Shown here: positions 28,801 to 43,800 of the stretch, piece after piece
Layout: each line of letters begins with the position of its first letter
Numbering within the stretch: the first letter of the stretch is position 1
Assembly (NCBI RefSeq): GCF_027409185.1
Contig: NC_084472.1
Span: forward strand, 20,446,524 to 20,510,523
Length of the DNA: 64,000 bases
Direction: 5' to 3'
Origin: Cynocephalus volans
Taxonomy: Eukaryota > Chordata > Mammalia > Dermoptera > Cynocephalidae
Translations under genes and position numbers: made by a program
Notes under the pieces: model-generated
What the model was told of the DNA's origin: nothing
Databases searched by the model: none
Seen by the model: only the letters and a program-made list of their open reading frames with translations

Positions 28801-31800
28801 GGCAGGAACTGCAGCTGATGAGTTTGTGCCAGGGGTCCCAAGACCCTGGAACACTGGCTTCTCCAGGCCAACCAGTTCCCTGACAGGTGTAGAGAATAGT
28901 CAGTGCACCTCACAGAATGAGGGAAAAGCAGGCGGGAACATGGGGTGTAAGGAGGAAAGCAGAATTGTGCACGTACAGCTGAAGGAAAAAGAAAGAAGCC
29001 AAAGCAACAGGAAAGCAGTATGCTCTGGCCATTTAACAAAACTCTTCATCTCAGCACCATGGTTAACTCAGTTTCCACAAAAAGTCACTAATAAATACAC
29101 CTTCTGCTTTTGAGGAATATTAAGGCCTCTTAAACTTTTGCATGCATAAGAAACACCTGAAGAGCCCCAGAGACTGCACGTCAGTCTGTCCGAGGTGAGG
29201 CCTGGCAGCTGCATTTTGAACAAGCTGTCAGATGATGCTTAAGTTGCCAGTTTGTGGACTTTGAGCAGAAAGGAGTATTAAGTCTTTACTAGGAGCAGAT
29301 ACTGTTCTGAGCCCTTTACATCTGGTAACTCATTTAATTAGCAGGTACTACTATTATCTCCATTTTACAAGTGAAGGTACTGAGGCAGAGAGGCGAGAAA
29401 CCTGCCTCAGCTTGCACTGCTCGTAGATGGTGGAGACCGGGTCTAACCCAGAGTCTGTGCTCTTCATCATCACACTGGTTAATGGAAAGGAATCAATCCT
29501 CAAACAAATATTTCCTGTCCAAACAGGTGCGATCTTTCTTTAGCTCTGGGCATTTCTGCCTGAAGGGAAGGGATAGGAATCTGCCTGGGGCCATGTAAAA
29601 AGAAGCTATGAAAATTCTATGGGGACATGAACTGTCCCACAAAGAAGAAAGTTTAGTTAAGATGAGGACTAACTATGACGGTCTTAACTTCAGTAACTCA
29701 GTGATAAGGAATAGGGCAACAATATTGATAATAAGCATGAAAATGTAAGTTAATTCTGAAGGAAATTTAGAATACTCAAATGATCTCAACTTCTAACGCA
29801 CATAAACAGGAAGGAAAGAAAATGTCTCTAAGATAAACTCCAACTTTCAAAATCTGTGTGACTTAAATCAAAGCCCCTCATATAACCACCACCTAGTTTT
29901 ATTTTATTTATTTTTTTTAAATTTTATTTTGTCAATATACATTGTGGCTGATTATTGCTCCCCATTAACCACCACCTAGTTTTAAGAGTGGTGCGCATCC
30001 TATACAAGATCATGTCACACGTGCTGCCAAGGCAGCTCTCCGCTCCTTAAAAAGATGCAAGGAGAAAAATGACATGTGTTGCCGGTAAGAAAAAAGAAAG
30101 GTCAAGCTGTGACCCAGTAACAGGCCACCTCCAAAAGGATCAGTACAAACTCAGGGGCCAATTATTCCTTCCACACCGCCTTACGGGGGTTCACCTGTTT
30201 GCTGTTCTTCTTCTCTTCGGTACTTTTCTTATCATTCCTTTTGTAAGCGTCACAAGTGGCGGGGTCAACACTGTACAAACATTCAGTCCACTTCCCATAG
30301 AGGGCACAGAGCTTCTTTTTACTGTCAAGAGAAATTGATGTTTAGCTAAAAATGAGATGAGCTGTAATACAAAATTACTATAAAGATCTTTATGAATCAG
30401 ATTCTTTAAAGAAATGGGTATTTCCTTGTAGAAGAAAGATTTATCAACTTATTAGAATACTTATTCCTAGGTTATGGCAGATTTTAATGCCGACATTTAT
30501 TTAGTGAACAATACTTAAACTATTCAACATTTAACATGGAAACTTTACCTTTTATCTTGAATGTAGCCTTCAACTTTGTGTAATTCCTTACCAAAAAGGC
30601 CACACGGCTTAAAATTCAACACACATTTGTCCCCAGTCCTATGAAGAAAATGTGAAGTTCAGATTACCATTCGACACTGAGAAGCAGTGGAGAAGAACCA
30701 CTATAAGCTTTCTTGAAGCCCCTGCTGTTTACTGATGTTCTATGCGTGCCAGGCCCAGTACAGAAGTTATCAGGATTAATCCTTAACCAGTACTGTACCC
30801 ACCGTAAGGAAAAGATATGTGAGGTTCATAAAGAATAAGTGACTTGCCTAAGGTCACAAAGTAGGATTGGAACCCAACTCTTCTTATAACTCCCTGTGTT
30901 CCCCCACCTCATCTCCCTGAGATTAGAATTAAGATTCACAGAGGCTGGGGAAGCTGAGAGTTCACCGAGTCTTCCTTAATTAGAAACTTTAATGAACTCT
31001 ACTCATTAAATGGATGGACTTCTATTCACTCAGGAGTTATGTTGCCTAATTCTTAAATTTTCATCAGGCTGTACAAGAGTTTTTTTTTTTTAAGAAGGAA
31101 GTCCACTGGAACTTTTGGGTGAAAGCTGAAGGGATGATGGATAAGTACCCTGCAGTGTCTTACTTGTGGTTTGTTATTTCCACATTGCCGTACTGCTCAA
31201 TCCAGAGTTTACCCACGATGATGTTATGCACACAGCAGGTGGGATTTGTCCATGTATATGCTTCATTGTGTCTAAAAAACAAAAACAAAAAACAAAGCCC
31301 CCAAAATAAGTGAGAAGTATTAGTTTGTATAAAAAGTGCATTTGTTTCAAACACCATTACTCAGGATGACAAATCCAGGTGCTTGAGATAACTAAGCTCT
31401 AAAACCTTAAAAACCCTATTGATGTTAACTCACAGTAAAATAGTTATTATTTGCCTATTCTTATTATTTCTTAAAAGGAAACAAAAGCTTAAGAAAAAAA
31501 TTCTATACTTTCACCAAACTCCAAATAAAATATGTATATAATAATCATTTTAAGTATTCAGAAGATTGGAGAAACATATGAAAAATAAAATTAAATTAGC
31601 GGTAGAAAATAAAACGAAAGCCTATGCAGCACTTTCCAGAGAAAGTGCCCTCCAGCTCACCAACGAAAAAACCTATGTGAATAGACTCCAATTTTCTACA
31701 TCCTTTGCTTTTGAAAAAACTTGTTTTGCACCTATGTACATTTGTCCTTAGATGCATATTTTTAAAATTTATTTTTAATTTGCATGTAGTAAATTCCTTT

Positions 31801-34800
31801 TTGTTTGTATACAGTGCTATTGAGTTTTAACTCATGTACAGATCTGTGTAACCACCACCAACATAATCAGAACATGGAACAACTCCATGACCCCCCAAAA
31901 TTCCCTTGTGCTTCCCCTGTGTAGTCAAACCCTCCTCCATTCCTAATCCCCGAATCCCTAAACAACTGATCTATTCTCCATTGTAACAGTTTTACCTTTT
32001 CCAGAATGTTATACAAACGGAATGATATACTATGTTTCCTTTTGAGATTAAGCTTCTTCAGTTTGTATAATGTATTTGAAATTCATTTATGTTCTTCTAT
32101 GTATCAATAATTCATTTTTTTATTGCTGAGTAGTACTCCACTGTATGGATGTACCATAATTTGTTTAACCATTGAAGGGCTATTGGGTTGTTTTCAGTTT
32201 TGCTGATTATGAATAACACTACCATAAACATTTGTATACAGGTTTTTGTGTGAGCATAAGACTTCATTTTTCTAGGGTACCTAGTAAATACCTAAGAGTA
32301 GGATTGATAAATTATGTGGCAAACATATGGTTAACTTTATGAAAAACTGCCAAACTGTTTTCCAGACTGGCTCTACAATTTTACATTCCCACCAACAATA
32401 TATGAGGTTTCTAGTTGCTCCACATCCTTGTCAGCACTTGGTGTTGTTAGTTTTCAAAATTATTTTTATTTTGGCCATTCTAATAGGTATGCACTGGTAT
32501 CTTGTGGTTTTAATCTTGTGTTTCTCTAATAACCAATGCTGTTGAGCATCTTTTCATGTGCTTATTTGCCATCTGCATATCTCTTTTGGTGAAGTACCTG
32601 TTCACACCTGTTTTGCCCAATTTCTTTTTGGGTTGTTTCTTACTGGGTTGTTTCTTATTGTTGCTTGTTATTTCTTGGTTTATTTTGAGTGTTCTTTATA
32701 TATTCAGGATACAAGATTTTTGTTGGATATATGATTTACAAATAACTTTTAATAGTCTATAGTTTGTCTTTTCATTCTCTGAACAGTGTCTTTCGCAGAG
32801 CAAATACTTTAATTTTAATAAAATCTAATTAATCAATTTTGTCTTTTATGAATTGTGCTTTTGGTTTTGTACCTGTAAAAGGTCTTTGCTTAATCCAAAG
32901 TTGTAAGATTTTCTCCTATGTTTTCTTCTAAAAGCTCTACAGTTTTACATTTCATTTTAGTATACAATTATTTTGAGCTGATTTTTGTGTAAGATGTGAG
33001 GTATAGGCTGAGGTTCATTTGTTAACATAAGGATGTCCAACTTTCCCCATACCATTTGTGAAAATGACTATCCTTCTCAACCTTGCCTTTGCACCTTTGT
33101 CAAAAATCAACTGACAATACTTCTGTTGGTCAATTTCTGGACTTTTTGTTCCATTAATGTATGTGATCTATTCATTTGCCATTATCTCGATTACAATAGC
33201 TTTAGAGTTAAATATTAAAATTGGGTATTGGGAGTCTGTCAACTCTGTTCTTTCTTTTCAAAATTGTTTTGGCTATTCTATTTCATTTGCCTTCCCATAT
33301 ATACCTAGAATCAGCTTCTCTATATCTATCAAAAAACATTCTGGGATTTTGATTTTGATTGTGTTAATACAGACTGCTTATAGATCAACTAGGGGAGAAG
33401 TGAATCTTAACCACACTGAGGCTTCCAGATATACTGAGACACAGTATGTCTATTACTCAGGTATCCTATGATTACTTTCATCAGTATTTTGTAGTTTTTA
33501 GCATACAGATCCTACACATATTTTATCATTCTTCATTCTATTAAGCCTATCCCAGTTATTGCATTTACATTACTATATTTTTCAGTACCAAAATTTCCAG
33601 AAATTTTCTATTTCTTTGCTAGAATTTTCTATTTCTCTGCTAAAATGTCTTTCTATTCATTTAACAGTGTTCACCTTTATCTCATAGAGCATAGTTACAA
33701 CAGCTACTTTAAAGTCTTTGATACAAATTTTAGTATCTGCATCTTCTTGGGGTTACAGTGTGTTGATTGCTTTTTCCACTGTGAGTTCTGGAGATTTTTT
33801 TGTTTCTTGGTTTGCCAAATAATTTCAGACATTTGGATATTACAAGACTCTGTGTCCTCTTAAAATCTTCTGAAGAATATTGATTTTTCTTGTTTTGCTT
33901 TGTTTTAGTGGGCAATTAATGTACTTTCAGGCCACTGAAAGTCCTGACCCTCCTTCTGTGGGCTTTGATTGCAGTGTCAGTTTAATTTCCAAAGCCTTTG
34001 TAACGTTATTCAGATTCACCCTTCAGTAGCTGTCCAGGGACCTGGGCCTTGGGTCACACAGTAGTTCAGATCTTGAGACCTTTGATAAACCATTTTGGGT
34101 CACTTCAAGGTGTGAGTGCAGGGACGAGCTTAGGAATTTACCCGCAGCTCTACAGGATCCCTTTCTCTCTGCCCTCTGGCTAGCAAGCTGGGGCTTGAGC
34201 CTCCCTGCTCTCTCTTATCCTTGCCACAACTAGGTCTTCCTTTGGGGCAAAGAAGTGAGAGAAGAGAAAGAGAAAAAAAGAAACAGGGATTCTCCTCACA
34301 CTATCTGGACCACAGGGGCCCCTTTACCCAGTTCCTCTGGTCAAGGAGAAAGACTTTTTCTAAGTATTAGGTACTTGTGTGGCTGCCATGGCCACCACCA
34401 CTGCGGGAGTATAGGTACGGGTCCTGGAGCTTGCTTTGGCACAAGGCTGAGAGATAAAAATAAAACAGAATTTCCCTGACTCTCTACATCAGGCAAGGGT
34501 ATCTTTCCAGGTCCTCTAATCAGAAACAGAGGGTCTCTCTTGGAACTTTTCTGTCTAACTCCACTGCCCCATTCTGTGATCTACTGCTCTGACTCTAAGC
34601 CAGGAGATACAGGAGAAAAATATAAAACCAGGACACTCATTGCCATATTGGTCTTCAGGGTTTGATTTCTCTCCTAATCTGCCACTATAATTTACTCTGC
34701 AGAGTCCTCAGACTGTTGCTTTATGTCTTCTGTCCAAGGTTTCCTCTTGTAATCAGTGGGAGAGAGAGGGCACAGTGTGTTTACCTTAATCGGAACTACC

Positions 34801-37800
34801 TCTGAATTTAAAAGTGATCTTGCAAAACAAGAGAACTCCCAACGTACCTAATGTCTAACACATGCCCCACAATCATCATTTCAGTATTTTTCAAGGTGAA
34901 TTCACCTTGACACATCTTTAAACAAAACACTGGCACCATAATACATATAGAAAGCTTGTTTCATAAGAACTGTCATGGAGTGATTAACTCCATGGGTCTT
35001 AAAATAGATCCAAGCACCACAGTCAAACATCAAGTTAAACTTTTTACACATAACTTGGATTAATCAGCAATGGCTATTCCCATATTTCTCAAATTCTTTA
35101 ACACAGAGGTATATAATTTACAGTTTATAAAAGCTGTTTCCTTCTTTTTATCCAGCTTTTGAGCAATAAGGTCAGGTCTGTCTGCAAGTGTATACACTTA
35201 TTAGTAAGTACCCACGAAAAGAATTTCATGGCTTGATTAGAACTTACTCAAGGAGCTCCAAGGTGATGGTTCCTCTGGGTTCTGCTTCTACACTCTTTCC
35301 CCAGAACTTCAGTTTGGGATAGACTGAGCCATGAAAGATGAAATCATTGTTTAATCCTTCTGCATGAAATGCACTGATTGGTGGGTGATGGCTGACCTGC
35401 TCTGAGATGAGTCTGAATCCAAGATCATCTCTTGAGAGTAAAGAAAAAAAGCAACAATGTAATCAATTCTGTCACTGAATGTGTACATTACTGCCATTTC
35501 AGTCAAAAACCAATGTAAAAGTATTAGAGAAACAGGTTCAAAAAAGTAAAAAATTCTTTATCATCATCCTGATGAAAGAACATCTTAACATATGAGAAAC
35601 TCTACAAATGCAACCCAAACTCCTAAATCCAATGTTATTATAACGCTAGTATAACGAACATATTAAAATAAAGAACACCCACATGAATTTGTGGGGTTTG
35701 CATGAAATGGTAACTTTAGCCACGTAAATTTAAAACTTATTGTTCCTTTTATATTAATAGAAAAATTTAGTGTCCATTTCCAAATACGTAGGGAATAAAT
35801 GAGATCAAACTTGTGCAGAAAAGAAAAAGTAAAGCCAGATAAATCCCCCTAATTGTGTGTAAACAAGAAACAGCGCAGCACACATGCAAACAGAACTGCG
35901 TTTGTAGATGCATTCATTGCCTTTATGGCAACAGGACATATTTATGTCAATATATTTTAAAAGGTTATTAAAAAACCCATCATGTCTTGTGATCTACATA
36001 ACAAGAAAGGGAGGATAATTAATTCCATGTGATCAGAAATACTGAGATCCACACAATTGCTTTTTATAATGGCACATTTTATGTATGTTTCAATATTTTT
36101 GATAGTCTCTAAAATAATAATTATCATAGAAACAAACATCAAAATAGTTAACCTGCTCCGGTCATACATAATTTTTGTTGGTGATACTCAAAATGTATAT
36201 TGTTCCTTTTCATTTGAAAAGCTATGTGAATCATGCAAATCTGACTTTCCACTTGGAATGGAACGAAAGACCTCACCGAACTAATTCGTAAGTTTCTCCC
36301 AGAAGCGGGTTGAAAGGCTTTCCAGTCCGTTCCCACTGAGAAGCAACAGCAGAAACAGCAAACGCAGCTACGCACTGTGGACAGAGCACCACACAAGTTA
36401 AAAATGGCCTCGCTTGTTCCTCATTCTTGCAGGACCTGGAATTTTGCTGAAGACAGTAATTTACTAAATTATTCTGAGGAGCTTAATTACTTTTGATTTT
36501 CAATATGGCTCTAGCAAACTTAGTATGGAAACTTGCATATTCAGAATGAAAATTATGTTGAGCCTCTTCCTATAGTGTGATTCCCAAATGTGGTTTTTAT
36601 AACACCCTCAGTGCTACAAACTTTCTCGAGGACTTTTTAAAGACTCTCAAACCCAAAGTTACTTGTAATTCATTTAAAATATTTTGAAAATGTAACACTT
36701 TCAGGATTGGGGAAGGAGATGTAAAACTAAGCCATTTAACTGGTGTCAAGTCCAATGAGGCTGGAAAAAGCTGATTTACATAAATGGAAGAACATAAAGA
36801 TTCAGTTTAGAATGCCAGTGCTTTGTTTGAAGGAGAACAATGTGTCTTCTGTAGTCTGCCTGTATCTAGCCCACCCATGTACCGCACATAAACATCATCT
36901 ATTTAACAGAAGATAGAAAAGTTCAATTCCTTGCTGTCTTTTAACATATAGCAATGTGTGTGTAGAGACAGATACACACACAAGCATAAACATACATTTG
37001 TGTGTGTGAGTGTGTGTTTGTTCCTTCTTGGAAACACTGTGAGCAAGTGTGAAAGAACAGCTGACGTTCCCCTGCAAGGCAATGCTCCTTTCTAAAATGA
37101 AGACTTAGGGACAGCTCACCAACATCCAGGCTTTGTCAGGCGCCACCTTCTGTTTCTCCTGCACTTCTCCTGGGTCTTTCCACTGTGGTGGCACTCTGAT
37201 TAGAGAGGGTGGGCAGGGGGAATGGATGCAGAGGACACTCCAAATATGCTGATTAAGCTTTAATAACATCTCCCAACCTCATGCTGGACTTCATGCTAAT
37301 TTGAGTATGTGTGTTTGGGGGAGGGTTAGCAGAGAAGCCTCTAAGACTTAAACCTTTTCAGCACCTGCCTGACACATACCTGCATCCTTTCCACAGGATC
37401 AGAAAGGGAACTGGCCTTGTGGATGAGGTAAGTATGCTCCATATATTCAGTTAGTCGTTGCAGGAAGCTCAAAGGCTCATTAAATATAACCGGCATTGTG
37501 ATCTTGGACAGTTCCTATTTAACAAGAAAACTGAAAATGTTATGTCCAATATACACACAGCAAACTCACCTGTTGCTATCACATAACATATTCCTGGAAA
37601 GGAAGTAACAGAAAAGAGCAATTCATGAAATTTCATTTCTATCAGTTCAATTTCACAAATCTTTCCAGAGACCTATATTGTTCTGGGCCTTGAAGGAAAT
37701 ACAAAGACTCCCCAAACACTCTCCGCAGCTTCAAGGGGCTCACCAGCTAGTGATGAGCATGAACAGATGATTATTATTAAGTCTGTCTTGGATCAGACTT

Positions 37801-40800
37801 AGGAAATGGGACCTGAAGGTGATGGGGACACAAAAAGCAAAAATCTTCATGGTGGTATTAAAATAATTGTGGGGCCATTAGGCTGAGACAGCTCCAGTGC
37901 CTAGGGTTCCTCCTACATAAGCAAACCGAAATCCAACTCAATGTCAACTCAAGCCTTACCAATCAGAACCCACCAAAACTTACCTGTAACTAAAAACTTT
38001 CCACTTCCACCAATCAAATGCATCTTCTTTGTCTTGCTTCCTCAAAGAACAACTTACAAACGTTTCCCCTGCTCGCCCCCTTGGTGGGGCACTGGACCTC
38101 TTGAGATCTGGGGCTGCCAGAGTCCTAATCATGGTTTGCTCAGATAAATTTCCTAAAATTTCACTGTGCCTAAGTTTACCTTCTAACAGTGGACCAAGAA
38201 TCAACCACATACAGTGTGGTTGATCTACATTTTGTAGATAATTTTCCAAAAGAAATTTCAGGCTGTTTTTCGGCTGACAACATTGAGTTTTTCACCTTTT
38301 TTTTTTTTTTTTTTGTGACTGGTAAGGGGATCGCAACCCTTGGCTTGGTGTCACTTGCACCGGGTTCAGCCAGTGAGCACACCAGCCATCCCTATATAGG
38401 ATCCGAACCTGTGGCAGGAGCACCACTACGCTCCCAGTGCCTCACTCTCCCGAGTGAGCCACGGGGCCGGCCCAACATTGAGTTTTTCTGAGCACACCAA
38501 TGTAGTATAAATTGTGGACTGGGGTACTGGAACGCTATTGTGTATTTTACGGAACAGATTTTAAATTCTGTCTGCCAGAATGACACCATCCCAGTAGCCT
38601 CTCAAAATAATTTAATGATTGGGCAGGGGGTCTCTGACCTGAATTGCAACCTTTCAACTCTATCTACCCTGTGCCACCAGCAAGCAACATTATCACGAGG
38701 CCTTTAAAAGTTCATTAAGTAATAAACTTATCTAGATATTCTCTGGAATATTCTGATGATCTTCCTAAACTTCTACCTACCATTATTAACCTTTCCCTTG
38801 GGAATCCAGTCTCTCATGGAGCCTGCATCCTGAGGTGCAATCCAGGCTGGATGCCACCTGACTTAGCTCTGACTTTTTCCCCTTAAATGTCCACATTCTT
38901 ACCAATCTGCATAATTAAAAATAATGTAACCTTCACAAAACTGTTATAGGAGTACATTCAAAGAAGATAAACTCATTCATTACCATCAAATATTACAGAA
39001 CATGGACAGACATGTGGCAGCTCAACCTAATTAAAAGGAATGGTGAATTTATTGCCGCCTCACTGGGAAGACAAGGGAGAGAACAGGAATCCATACAGAG
39101 AAAGAAAAGAATGCTCAACTATATACACCTTAAGATCTCATTAAACTCAAAGATTCACTGTTGGGGAAAATTCAAGAAAACTGGGACTGCCAAGGCTTGT
39201 CTTAACTAAGATGTCCCAGGCTCTCTTTCTTGTACTTAAAAAAATCTTTATTTCTTCTTCTTTTAAAAAAAAATGAATACAGGAATACATAAGTTACTAT
39301 AAAATTTAATAATATGGAAGTAAAAACATGAAAATGTCTCTTTGCTTCCCTTTCCAACTCCTTTCCCCAGAGGCAAAGCATCAGCAACAGTTTGGGAGAC
39401 ACACCTATGTATTTACACATATGCACCTATGCACATGTAGACAAGGATGGGCAGCATTTCATTCTTTAATGCATGATATATCAGGTCTATGCACTGACCA
39501 ACTACACTTTCACTGTGTTCTGGGGTCTCACACACATGTAAGGTACATACATTGAGCCTACCAAGTTCTTTGTAATTACTGGATAGTATAATGGTAAAAC
39601 CACTGAACCAGACATGACTTCCACTGCTAGCTTTGCCATTTACCAACTGTGTGACTTGGTCGAGTTAAACTTGGTGCCAGTTTCCTCATCAATAAGATGG
39701 TACTAATATCATAGTATCTACCACAAAGTATTCTTTTAAGACTAACGTTTGCAAAACACTTAGTCCAGTTCTGGGCACATTTGAAAATGCTTATATGTGT
39801 TTGTTAAATTTCAAAGTCCACACATGAATATACCATGGACTATTAAATCATATACCCTTAAGAATATAGGCAAATATGGCTTTAAAGTAGATTTCTCTAA
39901 GTGGAGTTTCTGGGTCAAAGGCATGCTCATTTAAAATTTTTCCAGATACTCCCAGGCTCAATGTCTTCCAAAAAGGCTTTACCAATTTATACCACCATCA
40001 ATGCTACGTTCAGTCAGATCTTCTTTTAACCTCAAAGGGTGGTCAAAGAGGTACATTACTTTCAATCTGTTCATCTGGCCATGTCCACTCATCCACTTAA
40101 AAAACATTTAATTGAGCACCTACTATGTGCCAGGTACTGGTTTCGGCACTGGATTAAGCACCTCGTGATGAAGCCACTCCCGACCTGGAATGCCCTGCTC
40201 TCCCCTTAACTCCTCTACAGCCTTCCCAGATTTCATGGCTCAGTTCAAGATTTTCTCCACGAGCATTCCAACTCTCATTGGCTTCCCTCTCTTTCCAAAC
40301 CCTGCGGTTCCAGAATCTACTGCTTACAACTTAGCCTTTGATCACATATTAGGTTCTATTACTTGCTGTTATGTCACGGGTACTAGCCAGCTTATCTGCC
40401 TACCACACAGTAATACAATTCCTGAAAAGAGGGGCAATATCTTATACTCCACACACATCCTCACCACCTCAAGGAGAGAGGGGTACGTGGCACATGCCCC
40501 CTGACCCAAATGTCCCTATGTGCCCCCTTTCCCCGAGTACATTCCCTGTCATGCATTTATCACAGTGCAGGGGCCTACCCAGTCTCCTTGACTGGACTAC
40601 AAGCTCTTTGGGGATAAAACAGTCTTGTGTAATGATGTATAATAGTTAACATGGTAAAATGCTGAGCAAAAAAAGTTTACTTTTGGAATATTATTCAGCA
40701 CTAAAAAGAAACGAACTATCAAGCCATGAAAAGACATGAAGGATACTTAAATGCATATTGCTGAGTGAAAGAAGCCAGTCTGAAAAGGCCACCTACTGTA

Positions 40801-43800
40801 TGATTCCAGCCATATGACATTCTGGGAAAGGCAAATCTATGAAGACAGTGAAAAGATCAGCGGTTGCCCAGGGGGACAGGGGAGGAAGGGATCAATGTAG
40901 GTGCATCAGTCTAACCAGTGTAGCTGCACTCCCACCAGGGCTGCTGAAAATGGCGAAGGCTGTGCATCTGTGGGGGAAGGGGGGATATAGGAACTCTCAA
41001 CTTTGCTGTGAACCTAAAACTGCTGTTAAAAAAAAAAGTCCTTTAAAAAATAAAAATTTATATTCTGGGTATAAAGAATATACAAGGAGCTCAAATAACT
41101 TTACAGTAAAAAACCATATAATCCAATTAAAAAATGGGCAAAGGAGCTGATTAGACACTTTTCAAAGGCAGACATACAAATGGCCAACAGGTATATGAAA
41201 AAAAGCTCAACATCACCAGTCATCAGGGAAATGCAAATCAAAACCACTCTGAGATATCACCTCACCCCAATTAGACTGGCTATTGTCAAAAAGACAGAAT
41301 AACAAATGCTGGTGAGGATATGGAGAAAGAGGAACCTTCCTACACTGTTGGTAGGACTGTAAAATAGTGCAACCATTATGGAGAACAGTATGGAGGTTCC
41401 TTAAACAACCACAGATAGAAATGCCATATGATCCAGCAATCCCACTGCTGGGTACACACCCAGAGGAATGGAAGTCATCATGTCGAAGGGATACCTGCAC
41501 TCCCATGTTTATGGCAGCTGTATTAACAACAGCCCAGAGTTGGAACCAATCTAAATGTCCATCAATGGATGACTGGATAAGGAAAATGTGGGATATAAAC
41601 ACAATGGAATACTACTCAGCCATAAAAAAGAATGAAATTCTGCCATTTGCAGCAACACAAATGCAGCTGGAGAAAACTATGCTAAGTGAAACAACCCAGG
41701 TGCAGAAGAAAAATACCACATGTCCTCACTCATAAATGGGAGCTAAATTCATAATCAATCAATAAAGAGAGAGAGAGAGAGAAACAACAATCACAATAAT
41801 ACTTTGAACTCTTAGGAGAGAAGAGAACTGTGGTTATTAGAAGGGAAAGCGGGGAGGGGAAGGAGAGAAGGAGGGTTAATGAGAAACTGGTTAAAAGGCA
41901 CAAAGGATGGTTACATATTGTAATGATGAATAAGCTAACTATCCTGATTTGCCAATCACACATTGTACACAAATACTGAATCAACTTTATACCCCACAAA
42001 TATGTATAATAAAAAATTTTAAAACAAAATAAAAAATAGAAATTTTCAAAAATGAATTTTGATCAATCATATTTAAGGAAAGATCAAATTACCTAATCCT
42101 GCTATAGAGAATCTCATGCAGTCAATGTTATGTGATAAGAGTGTACAGCCAAAAGTAGGTAAGAAAAACAGTATTTTAGAAGAATGTTGAGCAGTTAATA
42201 AAAATTTGTCATTATTTTGGATTTAAGTTGTTTGTGGTATTCATCAATTATTTACACTCCAAAATTAGTTGTAATTTTTTTCTCATTTTAAATATTCACT
42301 TTCAAACCTGAAAAAAAGAGGTTAAAAACATGTTTAAAGATATTACAGTTTTGTTAAATATGTTTTTATAAATTTAGAAACAAATGCTAGAAGATCTTAG
42401 CACCAAAATGTTGATGGTGGTTATCTCTATGAGCTGGCAATACAGGGAAACTTAATTATCTTCTTTATGCTTTTCTGTAATTTCCAAATTTCCAAAGATG
42501 GACATATTGTGCTTCTACTCAGGTGTAAAATAAGAGATGTAATTTTAAAACCTCACAACTGCAGATGGGCAAAAGGAAAGGACAGGGAAAAGCTAACAAC
42601 CTCAAACTACAGAAGCCGGCCTACTTCACAATATACACATTTACATTTACGCTAATCACCAAACGGACAAGAGAAGATCACAGATTAAGCAGTAGGGTGG
42701 AAAAAGAGAAGCAACAAATGCATTCAGATTAGTCCACTCCTAAATTCCAGACAGTGCAGTGTTGTGGTAAAGAAACGGCTCTGAACGCAAAGTCGAGTGG
42801 TGGCTGCCAGGGTCTGAGGGAGGGGAAGGGGCAGTTAGCGTTGGATGGATGCAGAGCTGCAGTTCTGCAAGGTGGAAACAAGGCTGCGGGTGCACGGCAG
42901 TGAGGGTAGACAACAATCTGAATGTACCTGACGCCACTGAACTGTATACTCCAAAATGGTGAAGGGGGTCATTTTGATGTTGTGTATTTTACCATAACTG
43001 AAAAACAATACAAAACAAAAACAGACCCTGAGATCAAACTCCCTGTGTTCAAATCCTAATTCTACTACTTCTTGCTTGTGTGGCCCCGAGCAAGTCCCTA
43101 ACCTCTCCTCCCCAAGGTGGGAACGATTTCATTACATACCTCTTAGGGCTTGTAAAGATTAGATGAATTGACTCCTATAAAACACTTAGGATAGTGCCAG
43201 GCATATGTTAAGTGAGCAATAAATGTTAGCTAGTAGCTTTAGTATGAATAATGCATACGAGATCTCCAAGTCTTCTAAGGTCGTGTGAAGCAAGGATGCA
43301 TCAGAGGCTGGGACACTCCACGCGGTCCTTTGGGCAGCCAGGCTGTGGAGAAGCTACTCGACAGCAGCATGGCTTATGGGCTCTGAGCTTAAAAGGTGAG
43401 GCATGAGGACAATGACAAGTGTTCCTCCTGGAGCCTCGGCCAGGAGGGATCCCAGCACCAAAACAGCAGGGGTTTACTACAGTGGCGACCAGAGCTGGGT
43501 GACAGCGGTCCCTTGACCAGCATGTGATACAAACTGTGCCATGTCCAGCTCAGCTCTCTTCCTGTTTCTACACTTCACTTTGTTGTGTACAACAGATTTA
43601 TCTTAAATGAATGTGAAAGATCTATTCATTAAAGGAATAAAGAACTTTACCTACAGGTTTGATTCTGGGTTTTTCTTTTTTTCTGAAAAACCCTATAAGG
43701 ACTACAAAACACTCACTGTGGAAATAAGAGATATACTGGGGGTGTCATTTTAGTATTGTAGCCCTTCTCTAATTACAGAGCATCAGACGGGACAGGAGTG

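Noticed and set aside
41761..41782. GA repeat as a CRISPR-like or regulatory array
   Set aside because: It is a plain microsatellite within the L1 3' UTR.
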